A stretch of DNA of 62,463 nt from Bradyrhizobium sp. Ai1a-2 (GTDB taxonomy: Bacteria > Pseudomonadota > Alphaproteobacteria > Rhizobiales > Xanthobacteraceae). The notes beneath the pieces are model-generated. The model was not told the origin of the DNA. It ran no database searches and saw nothing but the letters and a program-made list of their open reading frames with translations. Where the stretch lies: assembly GCF_000426245.1 (NCBI RefSeq), contig NZ_AUEZ01000054.1, forward strand, positions 1 to 62,463, in the 5' to 3' direction. Shown here one piece after another: positions 17,412 through 25,042 of the stretch; the stretch's first letter is position 1, and the number at the start of each line of letters is the position of its first letter. The translations under genes and the position numbers were made by a program.

Positions 17412-18181
17412 TGACCGACGCAACGTCTGCCGGAAGACTCTCCCAAACCGACCAGCTCCTTCGCGACGAGTTATATTGTATTGCAGATAGCAAGCTCGTT
17501 CTGGCGGGTTGGTACATGATTGTTCTGCCCAACGGGCGAGCCATCTCCGACTGGAGTGCGATGTGTGCGATGATGCAGGGACAATACGGGCACGCCCGCG
17601 CCCTGTATCAATACCTGGGACATTTTGGCGTGACGCGCGAAGAAGCCGAATGGACGCGCGGAGCGGCGGATATCCGCTCGCCCAAGCTGCTGGACCAACC
17701 ACCTCGATCATGGTCCGATTTCGTGGCGACGATATTCCTGGCGGAACAGGCGATCTCGACGCAGCTGGGGGCGTACAGGAGTAACCAGGCAGACCGAACG
17801 TTGGCGCGCTTGGCCGAGAAGGTTCACAAGGAATCACGTTTCCACGTCAGCTATTCGACCGGTTGGATCAAGGCGTTGAACAAGGATCCGTCGTCCACGA
17901 TCAAAGCGGATATCCGTCGGCGCTTTGCCGAGACGCTTGAATGGTGGGATGAGAACGATCAGCCCGATGGGCTATTCCGCGCTGGATATCGGGAGGCATC
18001 GGACGCCACATTGCGGAAGAGATTTATTGAAGCGGTGGAGGCGACAATCGATGTTTCGGGCCCAGACGTGCCCGCACCTGTGTCGTGGCAGCGTTCGATC
18101 CGTCGCAGCGGGAAGCCCGGCATTCCGGACAGCCTGTTCGAACTGATCCGTTTCAAGAATCATGAGCTGGCGCTTCCGTGA
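17411..18181 (+). CDS. paaC: PaaC-like structural subunit of phenylacetyl-CoA-type epoxidase
   Basis: The 256-residue helical protein resembles PaaC, the ferritin-like partner that supports PaaA and has lost a functional diiron site. Family-like stretches are DELYCIADSKLVLAGWYM, MCAMMQGQYGHARALYQYLG and LAEKVHKESRFHVSY. Only some iron-ligand-like residues remain (for example GQYGH lacks the usual Glu), as expected for this subunit. It starts on the last base of paaB (TGATG) and its stop overlaps the GTG of the zinc-ribbon gene. Confidence 0.83.
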   Translation: MTDATSAGRLSQTDQLLRDELYCIADSKLVLAGWYMIVLPNGRAISDWSAMCAMMQGQYGHARALYQYLGHFGVTREEAEWTRGAADIRSPKLLDQPPRSWSDFVATIFLAEQAISTQLGAYRSNQADRTLARLAEKVHKESRFHVSYSTGWIKALNKDPSSTIKADIRRRFAETLEWWDENDQPDGLFRAGYREASDATLRKRFIEAVEATIDVSGPDVPAPVSWQRSIRRSGKPGIPDSLFELIRFKNHELALP

Positions 18182-18366
18182 CCCGGCAAAGGCCAGACTT
18201 CGATTTGCCGATAGACATAAGCGAAGTTGTTTGCCCGCACTGCGAGAGCAGCGCGGTGGAAGTCGAATCTCCATTCGGAGGCAGCGTATCGGAAGTCCTG
18301 TTCCGGTGCTCCGAGTGCAAGTCGTTCTTTCATTGGGTGAAGTGGCAGCCGGCGGCGAGCGGCTGA
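18178..18366 (+). CDS. Free-standing PaaD C-terminal zinc ribbon
   Basis: The 62-residue protein matches the C-terminal zinc ribbon of PaaD: VVCPHCES, then a FGG segment, then LFRCSECKSFFHWVK, giving two CxxC pairs for one metal ion. In ordinary PaaD this follows the MIP18 domain in one chain (CPRC...SEFGST...YRC..C.EPF). Here it is its own gene, separated from the MIP18 half by paaB and paaC. The GTG start overlaps the paaC stop (GTGA). It probably rejoins the MIP18 half as a two-protein maturation factor. Confidence 0.82.
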   Translation: MTRQRPDFDLPIDISEVVCPHCESSAVEVESPFGGSVSEVLFRCSECKSFFHWVKWQPAASG

Positions 18367-18430
18367 ACGCACGGCGAACACATCCAAGAGCAGCAGAAGC
18401 TGCCGGATCTTCATAACGGGGAGGGTTAGT

Positions 18431-20014
18431 ATGCTCAACCGGGCTATTTCCGTGTCGGATGTTCTCAGGATAACGTCGCGCGCGACGCCGAAGAGCATTG
18501 CAATATTCGATGAACAGGGCTCGCTGAGCTATTCCGAGTTCGATAAGATCGTCGATCGCCTTGCTACCAGGCTCTGGAGTCTCGGGGTCGCCAAAGGCGA
18601 CAAGGTCGCATATCTGCTTTGGAACCAGCGCGAACTACTTCAGTCCTATTTTGCGATCGGGCGCATAGCAGCACTGACCGTTCCTCTGAACTTTCGTCTC
18701 AGTGTTGAGGAGATGTCGTACCAGCTTGCCACAGCGCAATGCAAGGTCATCATTGTCGACGAGGACTTAACGGATCTGGCGACCCAGGCAATCAACTTGG
18801 CTGGTTCGTCGATTCTGCAAATCGTAGTCGGGTCCGAGGTCAAAGCTGACCAGATAGCCTTTTCCGATGCTATTGGTGACGATGTCCGTGACATTGCAGC
18901 GTTTCCGGTCGTTAAGGGTGAGGACGATAGCGGGATTTGGTTCACGTCCGGTACGACAGGACGGCCCAAGGGCGCCGTTGTGAAGCATCGTTCAGCAGTC
19001 GCGACAGCGACGTTCTCAGCCATGTCTTACGGCTTCACCTCAGAGGTACGAGCCCTGGCTGTTGCTCCTCTTTTTCACCGGGGCCCGATGGAGAACATCG
19101 CCTTGGCTGTCGTCCTGTGCGGCGGAACAAACTTTCTCTTCAGGAAGCTCAGCGCTGCCCAGACGTTGGCATGTCTGGACAAGTATAAGATCAACACCGC
19201 ATTCATCGTGCCCACGATGGCATGGCAACTTCTCAGCGATCCCGGCTCCAAGGAAAGAGCTTTTCCGTATCTCACGAACTGGATCTCCGCCTCGGCTCCT
19301 CTTCCGGCGGCACTTGGTGAACAAATCTGTGAGGCTTTCAAACTCCCAAATGGGGTCACGAACGCTTACGGCATCACGGAGATGTTGTTCGTTTCGAAAT
19401 GCCCGCCGGCGATGCTGTCGAAGAAGCCCGGGACTGTGGGGTTGCCGGCACCAGGTGCGCAGATCATCATTTATGACCAGACGCGTGGTGTCCTTCCGGC
19501 CGGCGAGGTCGGTGAAATTCTCGTCAGCGGGCCGACGGCGTTCTCGCACTATCTCAACAACGACGAAGCGACCCAGGCGGCGATCATCGATATTGACGGG
19601 AGTCTTTGGTATCGGAGCGGCGATGTCGGTGTCATCGACTCGGACGGCTATCTAGCGATCAAGGATCGCCTGAAGGACATGATCATCTCGGGCGGTGAAA
19701 ATATCTACTGCGCGGAGGTCGAACTGGCACTGAGCGAACATCCTGCGGTCCGTGAAGTCTCGGTCGTGGGTGTTCCGGACGAGAAGTGGGGCGAAATTGT
19801 TGTTGCGGCGGTCGTTGCGAGCAGCGGCTGCAATATGGACCTTGGCGAGCTCTCGAAGAGTTGCGGCAACCTGGCTGGCTACAAGCGCCCCCGAGAGGTT
19901 GTGTGTCTCGATGAATTGCCAAAGAACTCCTTTGGCAAGGTCCGCAAGGACGCGCTCCGCAAGATCGTTTTGGAGAAGCTAGTGAACACGCGGCAGCAGC
20001 TGCGCGCTTCCTGA
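18431..20014 (+). CDS. Acyl-CoA ligase (class I adenylate-forming), paa-like operon
   Basis: The 527-residue ligase carries a canonical A3 loop, WFTSGTTGRPKGAVVKH, A5 NAYGITEM, A7 WYRSGDVGVIDSDGY, the hinge region KDRLKDMIISGGENIY and the A10 lysine in LPKNSFGKVRKDAL. It should make the CoA thioester on which the PaaABC-like oxygenase acts. It starts 64 bases after the zinc-ribbon gene on the same strand, so co-transcription is likely. The residues do not let me name the acid. Confidence 0.9.
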   Translation: MLNRAISVSDVLRITSRATPKSIAIFDEQGSLSYSEFDKIVDRLATRLWSLGVAKGDKVAYLLWNQRELLQSYFAIGRIAALTVPLNFRLSVEEMSYQLATAQCKVIIVDEDLTDLATQAINLAGSSILQIVVGSEVKADQIAFSDAIGDDVRDIAAFPVVKGEDDSGIWFTSGTTGRPKGAVVKHRSAVATATFSAMSYGFTSEVRALAVAPLFHRGPMENIALAVVLCGGTNFLFRKLSAAQTLACLDKYKINTAFIVPTMAWQLLSDPGSKERAFPYLTNWISASAPLPAALGEQICEAFKLPNGVTNAYGITEMLFVSKCPPAMLSKKPGTVGLPAPGAQIIIYDQTRGVLPAGEVGEILVSGPTAFSHYLNNDEATQAAIIDIDGSLWYRSGDVGVIDSDGYLAIKDRLKDMIISGGENIYCAEVELALSEHPAVREVSVVGVPDEKWGEIVVAAVVASSGCNMDLGELSKSCGNLAGYKRPREVVCLDELPKNSFGKVRKDALRKIVLEKLVNTRQQLRAS

Positions 20015-20029
20015 TCAAATCTGCTTCTA

Positions 20030-20055
20030 TCGGTCTCAAGTTTCGGTCTCAAGTT
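20030..20055. repeat. Tandem duplication of a 13-bp unit
   Basis: The unit TCGGTCTCAAGTT occurs twice head-to-tail in the gap between the ligase and the binding-protein gene. It is probably a replication slippage product. No regulatory role is evident. Confidence 0.7.
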
Positions 20056-20120
20056 ACGTACCGGTCGGGCCGCGATCGGCGCGCGTGGTGGTGTTTTGTG
20101 CGGTTCAGAGGAGGGAAGGA

Positions 20121-21335
20121 ATGGGTAATCAGTTTGTTAGTAACATACGACGAGCCGTCCTCGTCGGCGTGCTGGCGCTCGGAGCCTGCCAAAGCGAGGC
20201 TGCCGAACTGGTCGTCGGCAATACCGCGCCGTATAGCGGGCCGGCATCCGCATACTCGACCATCGGGAAGGGTCTGAGCGCCTACTTCGACATGGTCAAT
20301 GGAAAGGGGGGCATCGAGGGACGAACGATCCGGTTCCTGTCATACGATGATTCATACAGCCCTCCAAAGACGGTCGAGCAGGTGCGTCGGCTGGTGGAAG
20401 GTGACGAGGCTGAGGTGCTGCTTGGTTTGCTCGGCACCGCGACGAATGGTGCGATACAGAAATATGTGAACGCCAAGAAGATACCGCAGCTGTTCTCCGT
20501 CACCGCGAGCGGCAAGTTCAACAATCCAGAGAAGTATCCTTGGACAATGGGGTGGCTGCCGACGGTCGTCCTCGAGGCCAAGATCTTCGGCCGATACATA
20601 TTGGCAACGAAGCCCGATGCCAAGATCGGCGTTCTCTACCAAAACGACGATCTTGGCCGAGACGCCTTGAATGCGCTGAAGTCTTCTCTCGGACCACGAG
20701 CTTCGGAAATGATCGTGTCGACCCAGAAGTACGAGGTCACAGATCCGACCATCGATTCCCAGATCGTCTCGATGAAGACGGCGGGGGCAAACGTCTTCTA
20801 TAACGCAGCGACGGCCAAGTTTGCAGCGCAAGCGATCAAGGCGGCCCATGCTGGTGGATGGAAACCACTGCAGCTGCTGTCGTCGATCTCGGCGAACATC
20901 AATACGGTACTGAAGCCCGCCGGCATTGATGCGTCGCGAGACATCGTCTCGGCCTTCTACCTGAAGGATCCGACCGATCCCCAATGGGCAAATGATCCTG
21001 CGATGGTCGACTACCGTGACTGGATGAAGAAGTACTACGCCGCGGGCGATCCGGACAATCCTTTCAACGTGATCGCGTACAGTATTGGTCAAACCTTCGA
21101 AGTGGTTCTCAGGACCTGCGGGAACGACGTATCCAAGGCCAACGTCATGGCAAAGGCGGCGTCTCTCAACGATGTCGAGCTATCCATGTTTTTGCCCGGC
21201 ATCAAACTTAAGACCTCCAAGTCCGACTATTTCCCGATCCAGCAATTGCAGTTGGGGCGCTTCGACGGGGAGCGTTGGGCGCTGTTCGGCAATGTTTATG
21301 CAGATGAAACAGAGGACGTGTCGGATAAGGACTAA
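20121..21335 (+). CDS. ABC transporter periplasmic binding protein, branched-chain amino acid type
   Basis: The 404-residue protein has a signal peptide (NIRRAVLVGVLALGACQS) and then the type I periplasmic binding fold of the Leu/Ile/Val receptor family: LVVGNTAPYSGPASAYSTIG, GRTIRFLSYDDSYSPPKTVE and IGVLYQNDDLGRDAL. A lipobox-like LGAC may make it a lipoprotein. AGGAGGGAAGG before ATG 20121 gives a strong start. Relatives in soil bacteria often bind aromatic acids. No permease or ATPase genes are nearby, so it must share components encoded elsewhere. Confidence 0.88.
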   Translation: MGNQFVSNIRRAVLVGVLALGACQSEAAELVVGNTAPYSGPASAYSTIGKGLSAYFDMVNGKGGIEGRTIRFLSYDDSYSPPKTVEQVRRLVEGDEAEVLLGLLGTATNGAIQKYVNAKKIPQLFSVTASGKFNNPEKYPWTMGWLPTVVLEAKIFGRYILATKPDAKIGVLYQNDDLGRDALNALKSSLGPRASEMIVSTQKYEVTDPTIDSQIVSMKTAGANVFYNAATAKFAAQAIKAAHAGGWKPLQLLSSISANINTVLKPAGIDASRDIVSAFYLKDPTDPQWANDPAMVDYRDWMKKYYAAGDPDNPFNVIAYSIGQTFEVVLRTCGNDVSKANVMAKAASLNDVELSMFLPGIKLKTSKSDYFPIQQLQLGRFDGERWALFGNVYADETEDVSDKD

Positions 21336-21420
21336 AGAACCTCTTTCGACCTGTTTCCTGTATCAGTCGGCCGGGCTTGGTGCTTTGTCCGGGCAGGATC
21401 TGTCATTCGGACAACGACTC

Positions 21421-21453
21421 GTGACTTGCAAAATGCAAGTCACGATGTATTCT
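21421..21453 (+). promoter_or_regulatory. Promoter with perfect 10+3+10 palindrome, candidate HxlR operator
   Basis: The inverted repeat GTGACTTGCA-AAA-TGCAAGTCAC fills 21421-21443. A -35-like TTGCAA (21426-21431) and a -10-like TATTCT (21448-21453) are 16 bases apart, so the palindrome covers the polymerase site. It stands 68 bases before the enoyl-CoA hydratase start. The cluster ends with an HxlR regulator at 23669, the best candidate to bind it. Confidence 0.65.
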
Positions 21454-21510
21454 CCTCATAAATGAGAAAGCGGCCGTTTCGAAAGCAGCGCCGACACACA
21501 GGAGGCAAGT

Positions 21511-22308
21511 TTGTCCGAGGACGTGCTCGTGACGCGCGAAGAGCGCGGCAATATCTCCGTCTTGACCATGGTTTATCGGCCATACAACCTGCTCGGCCCA
21601 AAGCTCATCAATGCGCTGGTGGAGCAGGTCGAGGCGGCCCAGAAGGCCGGCAGCCGCGCCATCGTGATCCGCAGCGGACTGCGCCATTTCTCCGCCGGCG
21701 CGGATCTGGATATCTTCGATAAGCGGGTCGCCGCAGGTGCCGTTGATCAGGCCAGCGAAAACAGGCGGCTGAACGGTGTCGAATTCCTGCGTTTCATGGA
21801 GTTGTTGCCGATTCCGCTGATCGCCAGCGTTCACGGTGTCTGCCTTGGTGGCGGACTCGAGCTTGCGCTCTCCTGCGACTACATCATCGCCGCCTCTTCG
21901 GCAAAGATCGGATCGGTCGAGGCGACGCTTGGGCTTCATCCTCTGCTCGGCGGAATCCAGCGCCAGGTACAGCGGATCGGTGCTCAGCGCGCCAAGGAGA
22001 TGTCGATGCTGGCACGGCGCTACGACGCGCCGACGCTGGAGAAATGGGGCCTGATCAATCTCACCGTGCCAGAAGAGTCGCTGGAACAGGCCACGATGAC
22101 GCTTGCGGAGGAGTTCGCGCAAGGCCCGACCGTGGCGCATGCGGCCACGAAGCAGCTTGCGTATATCGCGGTCAATGAAGGCGTTGCTGCTGCCGATGAG
22201 GCGATGGCAAGGGTGCAGGCGCCGATTTGGGCCTCGGAAGACCTGAAGACCGGTCTCGCGTCATTCCGCAAGAATGGCCCGGGTCTGGCAAAATTCGCGG
22301 GGCGCTGA
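21511..22308 (+). CDS. Enoyl-CoA hydratase/isomerase-family protein
   Basis: The 265-residue crotonase-fold protein has the oxyanion-hole segments HFSAGADLDIF and VHGVCLGGGLELAL. The two catalytic glutamates expected for hydratase chemistry are both present, Glu117 (GGLELAL) and Glu137 (IGSVEATLGL). Hydration of an enoyl-CoA or ring-opening chemistry after epoxidation would fit the adjoining island. A TTG start at 21511 is taken because AGGAGG lies a few bases upstream. It is followed with a one-base gap by the CoA transferase gene. Confidence 0.85.
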   Translation: MSEDVLVTREERGNISVLTMVYRPYNLLGPKLINALVEQVEAAQKAGSRAIVIRSGLRHFSAGADLDIFDKRVAAGAVDQASENRRLNGVEFLRFMELLPIPLIASVHGVCLGGGLELALSCDYIIAASSAKIGSVEATLGLHPLLGGIQRQVQRIGAQRAKEMSMLARRYDAPTLEKWGLINLTVPEESLEQATMTLAEEFAQGPTVAHAATKQLAYIAVNEGVAAADEAMARVQAPIWASEDLKTGLASFRKNGPGLAKFAGR

Positions 22309-22309
22309 C

Positions 22310-23575
22310 ATGAGCGGCCCTTTGAGCGGAATCCGTGTGGTCGACTTCTCCCGCGTGCTCGCCGGCCCGTTATGCGCACGGACATTGCAGGATCTTGGCG
22401 CCGAGGTCATCAAGATCGAGCCGCCAAGCCCTGATGTCTCGCGCTTCGCATTTCCGTCGACCGACGGCATGTCGGGCTATTACGCGCAGCAAAATGCGGG
22501 CAAGCGCAATGTCAGTATCAACCTCAATGTGCCCGGCGCCTATGAACTGGCGCTGAAACTCTGCGACACGGCCGATGTCGTCGTCGAGAATTTCCGTGCG
22601 GGCACGCTGGGTTTCTTCGGTCTCGACTATGAGACTCTCTCAAAGCGAAATCCGCGATTGATCTATGCCTCGATCACTGGTTATGGCCAGGGAGGACCGT
22701 GGCGAAGTCGGATGGCATACGCACCGACCGTACAGGCCGAGGCCGGCTTCACCGAAAACAGCGTTCGCCATTATGGCAGTGCGCTGACTGAACCACGCAC
22801 GGACAGTCTGTCGCACGCGGACGTCTATGCTGGAATGCAGGCTGTGATCGCTATCCTGGCAGCGCTCAACAGCCGTCAGAAGTCCGGGCGCGGCCAGTAC
22901 ATCGATGTCGCGATGGCTGCGACGCTGCTGGCGGTCAACGAACGCGCGCATGTCGATCTCTCCGACGATGATATCGGTGCCGAACCTGCCGTGCTCGGCG
23001 CCACCGACTGCTCGTTCTTTACCGGACCGCAAGGGGAGCACTTCACGGTCGCGACCAGCATTGTCGGGAGCCGGACCTTTCCATCGTGGCTGCGCGCGAT
23101 GCGCCGCGCGGACCTGATGGACGATCCGCGGTTCTGCAATGCGGCCGCGCGCCGGCTGAATTTCGGTGCGCTGCACCAGATCATCCAATCGTGGATACTG
23201 ACCTTCCCGGACATGGCAACGCTGGACGCCCAGTTCGACGAGGCCAAGATCGCGATGGGCGAGATCCGCTCGATCAAGGAACTCACGGCGTCCGAATGGA
23301 GCGACTATTGGGGGGCCGTGCAATACGTATCCGACCGCAGCGGCGGCCAGTATCGCCTGCCCGGACGTCCCTGGCGCTTTTCGGCCGAAGAGCTGACGCC
23401 GATCGGGACGCCGGCCTTTCAAGGTGAGCATAACGTTGCGGTGTTCAGCGAACTCGGCGTCAGCGAGACCGAATTGAAGCGCTTGAGCGAAGCCGGCGTT
23501 CTGGTGACACATCGGCGCGCGCTCGAACCTGACGTTGCCGCCAAACCGCAGACCGAGCCAGGTCAGGCAGCCTGA
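22310..23575 (+). CDS. CaiB/BaiF-family CoA transferase
   Basis: The 421-residue protein is a class III CoA transferase. It opens with LSGIRVVDFSRVLAGPLCAR and LGAEVIKIEPP, and has the catalytic Asp171 in SHADVYAGMQAVIAIL. Such enzymes move CoA between organic acids without ATP. The ATG lies two bases after the hydratase stop, so the two are an operon, and the HxlR gene follows 93 bases later. The pairing of a transferase with a hydratase suggests handling of a CoA intermediate distinct from the ligase product. Confidence 0.88.
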   Translation: MSGPLSGIRVVDFSRVLAGPLCARTLQDLGAEVIKIEPPSPDVSRFAFPSTDGMSGYYAQQNAGKRNVSINLNVPGAYELALKLCDTADVVVENFRAGTLGFFGLDYETLSKRNPRLIYASITGYGQGGPWRSRMAYAPTVQAEAGFTENSVRHYGSALTEPRTDSLSHADVYAGMQAVIAILAALNSRQKSGRGQYIDVAMAATLLAVNERAHVDLSDDDIGAEPAVLGATDCSFFTGPQGEHFTVATSIVGSRTFPSWLRAMRRADLMDDPRFCNAAARRLNFGALHQIIQSWILTFPDMATLDAQFDEAKIAMGEIRSIKELTASEWSDYWGAVQYVSDRSGGQYRLPGRPWRFSAEELTPIGTPAFQGEHNVAVFSELGVSETELKRLSEAGVLVTHRRALEPDVAAKPQTEPGQAA

Positions 23576-23668
23576 TCGACCGAGAAACAGGCCAAGGTAC
23601 GTGAGACTGGACATACGCGAGCTCGGCCCAATATGGTACGGGGGTCGCGTTCGGAGCTGAAAAGAGCC

Positions 23669-24211
23669 ATGTCCGGCGTAAAGCAAGGCCGCCTCGCAAA
23701 CAAGGAATGCTCCATGGCGCGAGCCATGGAAATCGTCGGCGATCGCTGGACGATCCTGATCCTGCGAGAGGCTTATTATGGTGTGAAGCGATTCGACGAA
23801 TTCGAGTACTACGTCGGCGTGGCCCCCAATATCCTAAGTAGCCGGCTGAAGAAGCTTGTCGAGGCAGGCGTCATGGCTCGTGTGCCGCTGCCCGAGCACG
23901 CCGGCCGATGCGAATATGTTCTGACCGAAAAAGGACGCGACTTTTTCCCTGCCTATCTTGCGTTGAAGAAATGGGGTGACAGCTGGCTGGCGGAGCCGGC
24001 CGGCCCGCAAGTGGTTTTTCGTGACCGGCATGCCGGACGTCCGATCGAGTATCCGGAATTGCGGACAGCCGGCGGCAAGGCGCTACGCCTCGAAGACGTC
24101 GAGGTGGTCGCGGGAGCCGGCGCCGTGCCGTTCAACCGCAGGCGGTTTGGCGCAGCTTCAGCCGGCAAGGCGACCGAAGCGCCAAGGCGCGCCTCACGCA
24201 AGGGCAAGTAG
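23669..24211 (+). CDS. HxlR-family transcriptional regulator
   Basis: The 180-residue protein has an HxlR winged helix (residues about 8-105): CSMARAMEIVGDRWTILILR followed by the recognition region ILSSRLKKLVEAGVM and the wing CEYVLTEKG. A basic C-terminal tail follows (RRASRKGK). ATG 23669 begins immediately before the domain; the frame is open a little upstream. It is the likely regulator of the hydratase-transferase operon through the palindrome at 21421. Its last 18 bases overlap the end of the convergent FAD-subunit gene. Confidence 0.85.
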   Translation: MSGVKQGRLANKECSMARAMEIVGDRWTILILREAYYGVKRFDEFEYYVGVAPNILSSRLKKLVEAGVMARVPLPEHAGRCEYVLTEKGRDFFPAYLALKKWGDSWLAEPAGPQVVFRDRHAGRPIEYPELRTAGGKALRLEDVEVVAGAGAVPFNRRRFGAASAGKATEAPRRASRKGK

Positions 24212-25042
24212 CGCGCGCCTTGTCTCCGTCCTGACCAGGCTCGCGCGATACTCAGCCGAAGCGTAGCGGTCCGACAGGCACTCGGTCGCTGCGCTCTGGA
24301 GCCTCGCGGCTTCCTCGATATTCTCTCGCGACAGTGGCTTGCCCACCAGGAATTTTGCCGCGACATCAGCCGGAAATGCATGGCTCGCCGCGCCGGTCAC
24401 GCCGATCGATACGTCGGCGGCGACGCCAGTGACGGCGACACCTGCTGCGACGCCGACAACGGCATAGCCGCTCGCAGGATGGCGGATTTTTCTGTAGGTG
24501 AAGCGCATGCCTGTCGCCGGGCGCGGGATATGGATGGTCGCGAGCACCTCGCCAGGCTCCAGCGCGGTGGAGAAGATATCGACAAAGAAGTCAGTCGCTG
24601 CCACGCGTCGTGATCCGTTGACGCTTGCGATCTCCAGCTCTGCCTTCAACGCGATCATGACGGCCGGCCAATCGGCGGCGGGATCGGCATTGGCGAGCGA
24701 TCCACCAATGGTGCCGCGGTTGCGCACCTGCGGATCGGCGATCAAATTGGCGGCCTGGCGGAAGATCGGCAGCACCTGGTGGAGCGGTTCGGATACAAGG
24801 AGCTCTGCATGCGTCGTCAGCGCACCAATGCTGATGCTGTTCTCGCTGACCTGAATTCCTTTCATTTCTGCGATGCCGCGGATATCGACCAGCAGCGCGG
24901 GCGAAGCCAGCCGAAGCTTCAGCGTCGGGATCAGCGTATGACCGCCGGCGACCAGCTTCGTGCCCTCCGGATCACGCTGCAATAGATTCATCGCCTCCGC
25001 GAGCGAGCCCGCGCGGACATAATCGAAAGCTGCGGGGATCAT
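24194..25042 (-). CDS. Molybdenum hydroxylase FAD-binding subunit (CoxM/XdhB type)
   Basis: The 282-residue protein is the medium, FAD-binding subunit of a xanthine dehydrogenase-family hydroxylase. The FAD loops are LVAGGHTLIPTLKLR and NRGTIGGSLANADPAADWP. It transfers electrons from the 2Fe-2S subunit to an external acceptor. Its ATG overlaps the stop of the large subunit (ATGA), making it the third gene of a small-large-medium operon. The 3' end overlaps a convergent HxlR gene by 18 bases. Confidence 0.9.
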   Translation of the reverse strand: MIPAAFDYVRAGSLAEAMNLLQRDPEGTKLVAGGHTLIPTLKLRLASPALLVDIRGIAEMKGIQVSENSISIGALTTHAELLVSEPLHQVLPIFRQAANLIADPQVRNRGTIGGSLANADPAADWPAVMIALKAELEIASVNGSRRVAATDFFVDIFSTALEPGEVLATIHIPRPATGMRFTYRKIRHPASGYAVVGVAAGVAVTGVAADVSIGVTGAASHAFPADVAAKFLVGKPLSRENIEEAARLQSAATECLSDRYASAEYRASLVRTETRRALLALA

